DNA of 8,116 nucleotides from Sphingomonadaceae bacterium (GTDB lineage: Bacteria > Pseudomonadota > Alphaproteobacteria > Sphingomonadales > Sphingomonadaceae). The position numbers were made by a program, and so were the translations under genes. The stretch covers positions 1-8,116 of the forward strand of contig JAFARM010000185.1 of assembly GCA_019245455.1 (NCBI GenBank), written 5' to 3'. Positions within the stretch are counted from its first letter, which is position 1. Each line of letters starts with the position of its first letter. This document shows positions 1 through 5,776 of the stretch, one piece after another. The notes beneath the pieces are model-generated. The model had not been told where the DNA came from and did no database searches. It saw nothing but the letters and a program-made list of their open reading frames with translations.

Positions 1-323
1 TGCTCGGGCGTGCCGCCCCGGACGAGCGCCGTCGCCGCCAGGATCGCCGTCGACAGCAAAGGCGAGCACGACAGGTTGCGCCCGATCGCCTCCTGCAGCA
101 GCCCGGCGGCGACATGGCCGAAGCCCGCGCCGCCGTGCGCCTCGGGCACCAGCACGCCGGCAAAGCCCATCTCCGCCATCTTGGCCCATAATCCGCGGTC
201 GAAGCCGATGGCATCGTCGCTGTCGCGCAGCCGGCGCAGCTCGGAAACCGGCGCCTCGGCGGCGAAGAAGGCGTCCGCGCAATCGCGCACCATCGCCTGG
301 TCGTCGGTCAGCACGAGTGCCAA
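1..323 (-). CDS. Acyl-CoA dehydrogenase, N-terminal part (truncated by window edge)
   Basis: Only the first 107 codons are present. The translation starts (M/L)ALVLTDDQAMVRDCADAFF and continues through LWAKMAEMGFAGVLVPEAHGG (about residues 44-64), which is the N-terminal helical domain of flavin-dependent acyl-CoA dehydrogenases. Family members oxidise a CoA thioester at C2-C3 and pass electrons to ETF. I chose the TTG at 323-321 because a purine-rich GAGGGGAGAG (329-338 on the complementary strand) lies 5 bases upstream and because the family usually begins close to this point. An in-frame GTG three codons later (314-312) is the alternative. The gene lies 34 bases after the small coiled-coil gene and probably shares a transcript with it and with the complete dehydrogenase at 962-2116. 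The substrate cannot be told from this fragment. The FAD-binding and catalytic parts lie outside the window. Confidence 0.9.
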   Translation of the reverse strand, partial: MALVLTDDQAMVRDCADAFFAAEAPVSELRRLRDSDDAIGFDRGLWAKMAEMGFAGVLVPEAHGGAGFGHVAAGLLQEAIGRNLSCSPLLSTAILAATALVRGGTPE

Positions 324-328
324 GTCGT

Positions 329-338
329 CTCTCCCCTC
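329..338 (-). promoter_or_regulatory. Ribosome binding site for the TTG-started acyl-CoA dehydrogenase
   Basis: The minus strand reads GAGGGGAGAG here, five bases before the TTG at 323-321. It is one of the best Shine-Dalgarno-like stretches in the window and decides the start of the partial acyl-CoA dehydrogenase in favour of TTG over the downstream GTG. Confidence 0.6.
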
Positions 339-357
339 GCGGCCGTGCCGGCCGTCG

Positions 358-549
358 CTATTCTCGCGGCAAGCGGCGCTGCGACGGCCGCGTACTCATC
401 TCGATGATCGTCTCGATCCGCACCAGGCGGCTTTCGTGATCGGCCTCCTTGGCGATCAGACGATCGACGCCGCCCTGCAGCCGCTTGAGATCGTCGCGCA
501 TGACGATCAGGTCCTTGATGCCGCCGAAGAGCCGCTCGGTGAAGGTCAT
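358..549 (-). CDS. Small coiled-coil protein of unknown function (63 aa)
   Basis: The 63-residue protein begins MTFTERLFGGIKDLIVM, an amphipathic N-terminal helix. From about residue 18 to 51 comes a helical, heptad-like segment (DDLKRLQGGVDRLIAKEADH, then RLVRIETIIEM), and the end is a short basic tail (RPSQRRLPRE). Its ATG overlaps the TGA of the upstream ribbon-helix-helix gene as ATGA, so the two are probably translationally coupled and may bind each other. No enzyme motif, signal peptide or clear membrane segment is visible. I have an impression of similar short proteins ending in a 'RLVRIETxIE'-like helix beside RHH genes in sphingomonads, but I cannot verify it here and know of no assigned function. 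It could be a partner or regulator of the RHH protein, or the second member of a toxin-antitoxin-like pair. Both ideas are inference. Confidence 0.72.
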   Translation of the reverse strand: MTFTERLFGGIKDLIVMRDDLKRLQGGVDRLIAKEADHESRLVRIETIIEMSTRPSQRRLPRE

Positions 550-920
550 CCCCGGCCGTCGCCCGCTGCCCAGAAGACGTTGCGCAGCGCCGCGAGCTGA
601 TCGTCGTCGAGGTCGATGACCGGCGGCCGCTTCCGAATCGCCTCCATCTCGGCGAAGTGCGCGTCAAGCCGCTCGTTCGTTGCCTTGAGCGTCGTGCGGA
701 TGTCGGCGACCGCGGCCTCGAACTCGTCGGCAAGCGCCTCGAGCATCCGCTCCTCCTCGGGCGTGACGCGCGCGTCGTACGACGCCGCCGCCCGGCGGAC
801 GAGCTCGCTCGTCGTCAGGTCGAGCGCCCGGGCGCGAGCCTCGATCGCCCGCTTGTCGGCCGGCGTCATCATCACGACGAGGCGCGACGTCATCGCCGGT
901 GCGGGCGGGGCCATGTCCAT
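546..920 (-). CDS. Ribbon-helix-helix (Arc/CopG-like) protein with coiled-coil tail
   Basis: With the ATG at 920-918 the protein has 124 residues. Residues 13-48 fit a ribbon-helix-helix DNA-binding fold: a short strand (RLVVMM), helix A (TPADKRAIEARARAL), a turn with TTSE, and helix B (SELVRRAAASY). Residues about 54-98 are charged and helical, probably a coiled coil (EEERMLEALADEFEAAVADI onward, then NERLDAHFAEMEAIRKR). A conserved-looking tail DLDDDQLAALRNVFW follows. RHH proteins are dimeric repressors, often autoregulatory and often antitoxins; that role is inferred here. Other in-frame ATGs are at 914-912 and 893-891. None has a convincing ribosome binding site, and the first ATG lies about where transcription from the proposed promoter would begin, so it may be leaderless. 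It starts 41 bases after the upstream dehydrogenase and overlaps the next gene by 4 bases. Confidence 0.75.
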   Translation of the reverse strand: MDMAPPAPAMTSRLVVMMTPADKRAIEARARALDLTTSELVRRAAASYDARVTPEEERMLEALADEFEAAVADIRTTLKATNERLDAHFAEMEAIRKRPPVIDLDDDQLAALRNVFWAAGDGRG

Positions 921-926
921 AGCTTG

Positions 927-955
927 AACATAAGAGTCGGCCGTCGCCGGCGCAA
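927..955 (-). promoter_or_regulatory. Possible promoter for the RHH/coiled-coil pair
   Basis: On the minus strand TTGCGC (955-950) and TATGTT (932-927) are separated by exactly 17 bases, in the gap between two co-directional genes. The stretch 921-936 is unusually AT-rich for this window. The matches to the sigma-70 consensus are only partial (3 of 6 and 4 of 6). If it is used, transcription would begin at about the ATG of the RHH gene and give a leaderless message. An RHH protein often represses its own promoter, but I see no strong operator repeat here. Confidence 0.3.
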
Positions 956-961
956 CCACGC

Positions 962-2116
962 TCACGCTCCCGGCAGCTGCAGCACGCGCTTGGCGATGAT
1001 GTTGAGCTGGACCTCGCTCGTCCCGCCCTCGATCGAGTTGGCGCGGCTGCGAAGCCAGTGGCGGGCGGTGTCGACCTCGCCGGCGCCGTCCCAGGCGAGG
1101 CTGTCGCTGCCGCCGACGCTCATCAGCAGCTCCTGCCGGCTCTTGTTGAGCTCGGTGCCGTAGTATTTGAGCATCGACGCGAGGTGGCCGACGCCCTGGC
1201 CCGCCTTGGCCTCGTCCTTGACCCGCTCCATCGTCAGGCCGAAGGCGAGCGCGTCGATCTCGTGGCGGACGATGTCGGTGCGAAGCGGCGCGACGCCCGC
1301 CTCGCCGAGCGCCTTGACCGCGATCTGCGACAGCGACCGGCGGCCGTCGTCGAGGTCGCCGATCATCGCCCGCTCGTGTGTCAGCAGGTACTTGGCGATG
1401 TCCCACCCCTTGCCCGGCGCGCCGACGAGGTTCGCCGCCGGCACGCGGACGTCGTCGAAGAAGGTCTGGCAGAAGGGCGAATAGCCGCTGATCAGCTTGA
1501 TCGGCGAGGTCGACACGCCGGGCGAGGCCATGTCGAACAGCAGGAACGAGATGCCGAGGTGCTTGGGCGCTTGCGGATCGGTGCGGACGAGGCAGAAGAT
1601 CCAGTCGGCCTTGTCGGCATAGCTGGTCCACACCTTCTGCCCGTTGACGACATATTCGTCGCCGTCGAGCACCGCGCTCGTCCGCAGGCTGGCGAGGTCC
1701 GACCCCGCGCCCGGCTCGGAATAGCCTTGGCACCAGCGGATCTCGCCGCGCGCGATCTTGGGCAGATGTTCGAGCTTCTGTTCCTCGTTGCCGTACTTGA
1801 GGAGCGCCGGCCCCAGCATCCAGATGCCGAACGACGACAGCGGCGGGCGCGCCCTGATCCGCCGCATCTCAACCGCGAGGACCTTCGCCTCCTCCTTCGA
1901 CAGGCCGCCGCCGCCATATTCCTTCGGCCACTCGGGCACCGTCCAGCCGCGCGACGCCATCGCGTCGAGCCACGCGCGCTGCGGCGCGGTCATGGTCGCT
2001 CCCCGCCCGCCCCAGACGACGTCGTCCTCGCTCTTGATGGGGGCGCGCATCTCGGGCGGGCAGTTCGCCGCCAGCCATGCGCGGGTCTGCTCGCGGAAGG
2101 TGTCGAGATCGGTCAC
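962..2116 (-). CDS. Acyl-CoA dehydrogenase (complete, 384 aa)
   Basis: FAD enzyme that dehydrogenates an acyl-CoA. The N-terminal helical domain contains MASRGWTVPEWPKEYGGGGL (residues 53-72). The middle domain has the flavin-contact segment CQGYSEPGAGSDLASL (129-144) and KVWTSYADKADW (161-172). FFDDVRVPAANLVG (219-232) and the C-terminal helical domain follow, ending IEGGTSEVQLNIIAKRVLQL. The length is typical of the family. The residue matching the Glu base of medium-chain enzymes is Gly364, whereas Glu248 in LLTHERAMIG fits the alternative base position of isovaleryl-/long-chain-type enzymes. The start is a GTG at 2116-2114, with GAGGA (2124-2120) only three bases upstream. It heads the minus-strand unit and shares it with a second, partial dehydrogenase, which suggests a two-subunit or sequential pathway. 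The substrate is unknown; sterol, terpenoid, branched or aromatic-derived CoA esters are possible. Confidence 0.95.
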   Translation of the reverse strand: MTDLDTFREQTRAWLAANCPPEMRAPIKSEDDVVWGGRGATMTAPQRAWLDAMASRGWTVPEWPKEYGGGGLSKEEAKVLAVEMRRIRARPPLSSFGIWMLGPALLKYGNEEQKLEHLPKIARGEIRWCQGYSEPGAGSDLASLRTSAVLDGDEYVVNGQKVWTSYADKADWIFCLVRTDPQAPKHLGISFLLFDMASPGVSTSPIKLISGYSPFCQTFFDDVRVPAANLVGAPGKGWDIAKYLLTHERAMIGDLDDGRRSLSQIAVKALGEAGVAPLRTDIVRHEIDALAFGLTMERVKDEAKAGQGVGHLASMLKYYGTELNKSRQELLMSVGGSDSLAWDGAGEVDTARHWLRSRANSIEGGTSEVQLNIIAKRVLQLPGA

Positions 2117-2131
2117 GCGTCCTCGCCCAGA

Positions 2132-2159
2132 TTGTCTTATCCTTGGCCGCGACTATGGT
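2132..2159 (+). promoter_or_regulatory. lgt: Candidate promoter for the lgt cluster
   Basis: TTGTCT (2132-2137) and TATGGT (2154-2159) are 16 bases apart in the 85-bp divergent gap, each matching the sigma-70 consensus at 4 of 6 positions. Transcription would begin near 2166, leaving a leader of about 36 bases before the lgt ATG. The divergent dehydrogenase must also start within 2117-2201, so the two promoters probably overlap. I could not pick out a convincing one for the minus strand. Confidence 0.35.
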
Positions 2160-2191
2160 GCCCGCCGCGCCCGGCGCACAAGCTCCTTTTC

Positions 2192-2199
2192 GAGAGAGG
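2192..2199 (+). promoter_or_regulatory. lgt: Ribosome binding site of lgt
   Basis: The purine run GAGAGAGG ends two bases before the ATG at 2202. It supports this start over in-frame upstream codons that lie beyond the proposed promoter. Confidence 0.55.
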
Positions 2200-2201
2200 C
2201 C

Positions 2202-3059
2202 ATGCTCGGACACGCCCTGATCGCGCTCGACTTCCGCAGCCTCGGCTTCCACCCCGCGCTGTTCACGCTGCCCGCGTTCCACGTCGCCGGCTTGACGATC
2301 GGCCCGCTGTCGCTCCGCTGGTACAGCCTCGCCTATATCGGCGGCATCCTGGGCGGCTGGTGGCTGTTGACGCGGATGCTGCGCTCGTGGGCCCCGCCGA
2401 TGACGCTCGCCCAGGCGGAGGCGTTCATCACGTGGGCGACCCTCGGCATCATCCTCGGCGGCCGCATCGGCTATATCCTGTTCTACGATTTTCGCCGGTT
2501 CGCCGCGCATCCGGTCGACGTCGTCAAATTATGGGAAGGCGGGATGTCGTTCCACGGCGGGGTGATCGGCTCGCTCGTCGCCATCTTCTTCTTTGCCCGC
2601 CGGCACGGGCTCAACTGGCTGCGCATCGCCGACTATGTCGCCTGCGTCGAGCCGATCGGCCAGTGCCTCGGGCGGCTGGCCAACTTCGTCAACGGCGAGC
2701 TGTGGGGGCGGGTGACGGGAACCGACTGGGGCATCGTCTTCCCCGACGCCGGGCGGGCGCCGCGCTATCCGAGCCAGTTGTTCGAGGCCGCCGGCGAGGG
2801 ACTGCTGCTGTTCGCGGTGATGAGCGTCCTGTTCTGGCGGACGCGGGCGCGGGTCCATCCCGGGCTGCTGACGGGCGCGGCGGCGGCGGGCTTCGGGGCG
2901 ATCCGCTTCGCCATCGAGTTCTTCCGCGAACCCGACGCGCAGGTCGGCTACCTTGCCTTCGGCCTGACGATGGGGCAGCTGCTGTGCCTGCCGATGATCG
3001 TCGGCGGTGCCGGCCTGATCGTGTGGAGCCGCCGGCGGACGGTCGCCGCGGCGGCATGA
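2202..3059 (+). CDS. lgt: Phosphatidylglycerol–prolipoprotein diacylglyceryl transferase
   Basis: Inner-membrane enzyme that moves diacylglycerol from phosphatidylglycerol to the lipobox cysteine of prolipoproteins, the first step of lipoprotein maturation. The 285 residues have several hydrophobic segments (for example about 41-57, 75-95, 118-132, 198-212, 224-234 and 254-275), matching the usual seven-helix protein. Family motifs are present: RWY (39-41), GGRIGYILFY (86-95), EGGMSFHGG (112-120) with His118 matching E. coli His103, the signature GRLANFVNGELWGR (157-170) with Arg158 matching Arg143, YPSQLFEA (189-196), and RFAIEFFREPD (235-245). The start is the ATG preceded by GAGAGAGG. It is the first gene of the plus-strand cluster, and its stop overlaps the next start as ATGA. 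Linkage to a MidA-type methyltransferase and pgeF is common in Alphaproteobacteria. Confidence 0.98.
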   Translation: MLGHALIALDFRSLGFHPALFTLPAFHVAGLTIGPLSLRWYSLAYIGGILGGWWLLTRMLRSWAPPMTLAQAEAFITWATLGIILGGRIGYILFYDFRRFAAHPVDVVKLWEGGMSFHGGVIGSLVAIFFFARRHGLNWLRIADYVACVEPIGQCLGRLANFVNGELWGRVTGTDWGIVFPDAGRAPRYPSQLFEAAGEGLLLFAVMSVLFWRTRARVHPGLLTGAAAAGFGAIRFAIEFFREPDAQVGYLAFGLTMGQLLCLPMIVGGAGLIVWSRRRTVAAAA

Positions 3060-4081
3060 GCTTTGCCGAGCAGCTGCGCGCCGACCTTGCCGCCGCGCCG
3101 ATGACGCTCGCGGCGTTGATGACGCGGGCGAGCGCGCATTATTACGCGACGCGCGACCCGCTGGGGGCGGCGGGCGACTTCACCACTGCGTCCGAGATCA
3201 GCCAGATGTTCGGCGAGCTGACCGGCGCGTGGCTCGCCGACCGCTGGCGCGCGGCGGGGGCACCGGCGGGCGCGCGGCTGGTCGAGCTGGGGCCGGGGCG
3301 CGGCACGCTGATGAGCGACATCCGCCGCGCCGCCCCTGCCGCCGGGTGGCAGCCGCGGGTCGCATTTGTCGAGACCAGCCCGGTGCTGCGCGCGGCCCAA
3401 GCGGCGGCGCACCCCGACGCGACGTGGTTTGACGCGCTGGAGGCGGTGCCCGACGACGGCCCGCTGTTTCTGGTCGCCAACGAGTTCTTCGACGCGCTTC
3501 CCGTCCGCCAGCTGGTCCGCACCCCCACCGGGTGGCGCGAGCGGATGGTCGCGACGGCGGGCGAGCGGCTGGTCTTCGCCGCCGGGAGCATCGACGCCGC
3601 GCCGCTGGTGCCGCCGCCGCTCGCCGCCGCCCCGGTTGGCAGCACGGTCGAGCTCTGCCCCGCCGGCACGGCGATCGCCGCCGAGATCGGGGCGCGGCTG
3701 CGGGCGCACGGCGGCGCGGCGCTGATCGTGGACTATGGCTACGCCGGCCCCGCGACCGGAGACACGCTACAGGCGGTGCGCGGGCACGCCTATGTCGACC
3801 CACTCGATCAGTCCGGCGAGGCTGACCTGACGTGCCACGTCGACTTCGCCGCGCTCGCCGCCGCCGCCGGGGTCCGCGCGCTGGGGCCGGTTGGGCAGGG
3901 GGCGTTCCTCCGCGCGCTCGGCATCGCGGCGCGGGCCGAACGCCTCAAGTCGCGCGCGACAGCGGCGCAGGCGGCGGCTATCGACGCCGCGGTGGCACGG
4001 CTGACGGACGGGGAGGCGATGGGAGAGTTGTTCAGAGTGATGGCGCTGGTGCCGGGCGGCGACGCGCCGGGGTTCGAGTGA
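3056..4081 (+). CDS. SAM-dependent methyltransferase, MidA/NDUFAF7 family
   Basis: 341 residues, the usual length for this family (formerly DUF185, Methyltransf_28). Family markers are DPLGAAGDFTTASEISQMFG (residues 34-53), the SAM-binding loop VELGPGRGTLMSDI (76-89), the acidic end of the next strand FVET (104-107), and LVANEFFDALPVRQ (139-152), a hallmark of the family. LIVDYGY and the DLTCHVDF segment follow in the C-terminal part. The human relative NDUFAF7 symmetrically dimethylates an arginine of the complex I subunit NDUFS2, and Dictyostelium MidA is needed for complex I. The bacterial substrate is not established, though the complex I NuoD subunit is a reasonable guess. The ATG overlaps the lgt stop as ATGA and the gene ends in GTGA with the next one, so translation is probably coupled. 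No signal peptide or membrane segment is seen. Confidence 0.93.
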   Translation: MSFAEQLRADLAAAPMTLAALMTRASAHYYATRDPLGAAGDFTTASEISQMFGELTGAWLADRWRAAGAPAGARLVELGPGRGTLMSDIRRAAPAAGWQPRVAFVETSPVLRAAQAAAHPDATWFDALEAVPDDGPLFLVANEFFDALPVRQLVRTPTGWRERMVATAGERLVFAAGSIDAAPLVPPPLAAAPVGSTVELCPAGTAIAAEIGARLRAHGGAALIVDYGYAGPATGDTLQAVRGHAYVDPLDQSGEADLTCHVDFAALAAAAGVRALGPVGQGAFLRALGIAARAERLKSRATAAQAAAIDAAVARLTDGEAMGELFRVMALVPGGDAPGFE

Positions 4082-4677
4082 CGGCCGGCGTCCGCGAGTT
4101 GGGCATGGCCGGCGTTACCTACCGCGACGCGGCCGTCGCCGACGCGGCGGCGCTGAGCGTCATCGGCGCCCGAACCTTCGTCGCCACGTTCGGGCACCTC
4201 TACTCGGCCGCGAACCTCGCCACCTTTCTCCAGAACCACACACCCGAACGCTGGGCCGAGGCGCTCGCCGGCGACGCCAGCGTCCGCCTAGCCGAGGCCG
4301 GCGGGGCGGCGGTCGGCTATGCCCGCATCGGCCCGCTGACCTTCGACGTCGATGCCGAGCGCGGCGGGCGGCCGGGGCTGCAGCTGTACCAGCTCTACGT
4401 CGACCCGGAGTATCACGGCACCGGCGTCGCCGCCGCCCTGCTCTACTGGGCCGCAGCGCGCGCGCGGGCCCGCGGCGCGGCCGACCTGTGGCTGTCGGTC
4501 TTCGTCCATAACCCGCGTGCCCGGCGCTTCTACGCCCGCGCCGGGTTCGAGGAGGTCAAGCCCTACACCTTCTGGGTCGGCGACCACCCCGACGACGACA
4601 TCCTCTGCCGCCTGGCGCTCGATGCCGATCGGCCGGCGGGGAACGGCGACGCGCCGCGGCGGGCGGCGGAGCGGTGA
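4078..4677 (+). CDS. GNAT-family N-acetyltransferase
   Basis: Acetyl-CoA-dependent acetyltransferase of unknown substrate. With the GTG at 4078 it has 199 residues. The first strand and helix (VTYRDAAVADAAALSVIGAR, 13-32) lead to TFVATFGHLYSAANLATFL. The core has LQLYQLYVDPEYHGTGVAAALL (101-122), the acetyl-CoA pyrophosphate loop, with His113 where Gln or Arg is usual. LWLSVFVHNPRARRFYARAG (137-156), with the usual Asn and Tyr, follows. The end (DADRPAGNGDAPRRAAER) looks like a disordered extension. I chose the GTG because it overlaps the preceding TGA as GTGA, like its neighbours. The ATG at 4105 begins closer to where GNAT domains normally start, gives 190 residues and is a real alternative. 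Possible substrates include a protein N-terminus, an amino group of a metabolite or an antibiotic; the sequence does not decide. Confidence 0.92.
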   Translation: MTAGVRELGMAGVTYRDAAVADAAALSVIGARTFVATFGHLYSAANLATFLQNHTPERWAEALAGDASVRLAEAGGAAVGYARIGPLTFDVDAERGGRPGLQLYQLYVDPEYHGTGVAAALLYWAAARARARGAADLWLSVFVHNPRARRFYARAGFEEVKPYTFWVGDHPDDDILCRLALDADRPAGNGDAPRRAAER

Positions 4678-5459
4678 GCCTGCCCTTCGCCACCGCAGCC
4701 GCGCTCGCCGGCACGCGCCACGGCTTCTGCGGCCGCGACGGCGGCGTATCGGGCGGCATCTTCGCGCATCTCAACACCGGCCTCGGCTCGGTCGACGATC
4801 CCGCCGCCGTTGCCGAGAACCGTCGCCGCGCCGCCGCCGCCGTCGCTCCGGGCGCGGCGCTCGTCACCGTCCATCAGGTGCACAGCGCGAACGCCGTCGT
4901 CGCCGATGCCGCCTTCGCCGATGGAGCCGACCGCGCCGACCGCCCGCGCGCCCCCCGCCCCCACGCCGATGCCCTCGTCACCCGCGATCCCGGCCTCGTC
5001 CTCGGCGTGCTCGCCGCCGACTGCGCGCCGGTGCTGTTCGCCGACACCGCAGCCGGGGTCGTCGGCGCGGCGCACGCCGGGTGGAAGGGAGCGCTCTACG
5101 GCGTCCTGCCCGCAACCGTGGCGGCGATGGAGGCGCTCGGCGCGCGCCGCGACCGCATCGCCGCGGCGATCGGCCCGTGCATCGCCCAGGCGAGCTACGA
5201 GGTGCGGCACGCCTATGCCGAGCCCTTCGTCGCCGTCGACCCCGCCTTCGACCGCTTCTTCCGCGCCGGGCGGCCGGGCCACCTGCACTTCGACCTCGAG
5301 GGCTTCGTCGCCGCGCAGCTCGCCGCCGCCGGCGTGACGCGCGTCGAGGCGCTGGGCATCGACACCTACGCCACCGACCATTTCAGTTACCGCCGCTCGG
5401 TCCACGCCGGCGAGGGCGACTACGGCCGCAACCTGTCGCTGATCGCGCTGCCGACATAG
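4674..5459 (+). CDS. pgeF: Peptidoglycan editing factor / multicopper-like purine nucleoside phosphorylase family
   Basis: 261 residues of the YfiH/LACC1 ('laccase-domain') family. In E. coli PgeF removes UDP-MurNAc carrying L-Ser instead of L-Ala, so faulty precursors do not enter peptidoglycan; family members also show purine nucleoside phosphorylase/adenosine deaminase activity. The metal site is intact: His70 in VHQVHS, Cys117 in AADCAPVLF and His134 in AAHAGWKG. Other landmarks are the N-terminal HGFCGRDGGVSGGIF, NTGLG (34-38), AAIGPCI (164-170) with Cys169, and the C-terminal DHFSYRRS (235-242). The GTG start overlaps the GNAT stop as GTGA, which makes it the fourth gene coupled to lgt. 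The protein should be cytoplasmic, as no signal peptide is seen. Older annotations calling it a polyphenol oxidase refer to the same family. Confidence 0.96.
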   Translation: MSLPFATAAALAGTRHGFCGRDGGVSGGIFAHLNTGLGSVDDPAAVAENRRRAAAAVAPGAALVTVHQVHSANAVVADAAFADGADRADRPRAPRPHADALVTRDPGLVLGVLAADCAPVLFADTAAGVVGAAHAGWKGALYGVLPATVAAMEALGARRDRIAAAIGPCIAQASYEVRHAYAEPFVAVDPAFDRFFRAGRPGHLHFDLEGFVAAQLAAAGVTRVEALGIDTYATDHFSYRRSVHAGEGDYGRNLSLIALPT

Positions 5460-5509
5460 CGCCGTCACACGCGCGTGGGAGGCTCCCCGCGCGGCGACTC
5501 GGGCGGGCG

Positions 5510-5731
5510 ATGGCGGGCGATCTCGATCTGGCGAAACGCATCTTCGCCGACCTCGCGCCGGGCTCCCGGCTCGAGCTGCTGCCCGACCGGCTGCGTATCC
5601 GCGCCAGCCTCGCCGGGCCGCCGCCGGTCAGCATCGTCTTCTGGACGACGGCGAACGGCGACGACCTCAAGGCGCAGGCGCGCGCGCTCGTCGGCAGCGG
5701 CCGGACACCGACGATTATTGCCGAAGGGTGA
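5510..5731 (+). CDS. Small conserved-looking protein of unknown function (73 aa)
   Basis: I do not recognise this protein. It starts MAGDLDLAKRIFADLAPGSR, a helix followed by strands LELLPDRLRIRASL and PVSIVFWTT, then a helix NGDDLKAQARALVGSG and a short terminal strand TPTIIAEG. This could form a small alpha/beta domain. Nearly all codons end in G or C, as in the neighbouring real genes, until the last few, which supports genuine coding. No in-frame ATG, GTG or TTG exists between the pgeF stop and this ATG, so the start is fairly secure. No good ribosome binding site sits directly upstream; a GGGAGG at 5477-5482 is too far away. It lies 50 bases after pgeF and 45 before prs and is probably cotranscribed with one of them. 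Confidence 0.6.
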   Translation: MAGDLDLAKRIFADLAPGSRLELLPDRLRIRASLAGPPPVSIVFWTTANGDDLKAQARALVGSGRTPTIIAEG

Positions 5732-5745
5732 CGCTAAGGCTAAGA

Positions 5746-5764
5746 CCCCCGCGACTGGCGGGGG
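5746..5764 (+). promoter_or_regulatory. prs: Perfect GC hairpin just upstream of prs
   Basis: CCCCCGC (5746-5752) pairs perfectly with GCGGGGG (5758-5764) around the loop GACTG. The 3' arm is part of the purine-rich stretch GGGGGGCGAG that lies 5-16 bases before the prs ATG, so folding could hide the ribosome binding region. There is no U-run after the stem, which argues against a simple intrinsic terminator. It is preceded by a tandem GCTAAGGCTAAG (5733-5744). Its use in regulation is inferred only from structure and position. Confidence 0.4.
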
Positions 5765-5776
5765 GCGAGCGCGACC

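Noticed and set aside
546..1733. A single 395-residue minus-strand protein ending in the RHH domain
   Set aside because: Everything upstream of about 920 is an out-of-frame reading of the acyl-CoA dehydrogenase gene. Only the part after the ATG at 920-918 has normal protein character.
1058..4081. A 1007-residue plus-strand open frame
   Set aside because: Its left half is antisense to the clear acyl-CoA dehydrogenase and out of frame with lgt; only the last 341 residues are real (the MidA-type methyltransferase). Long stop-free shadows are expected at this GC content.
4563..5468. A 301-residue minus-strand open frame opposite pgeF
   Set aside because: pgeF on the other strand has all metal ligands and family motifs. 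The antisense frame is Gly/Arg/Val-rich without a known fold.
5746..5764. Reading the prs-leader hairpin as a terminator of the upstream cluster
   Set aside because: No U-run follows the 3' arm; the sequence continues GCGAGCG into the prs ATG. I kept it as a possible leader structure instead.
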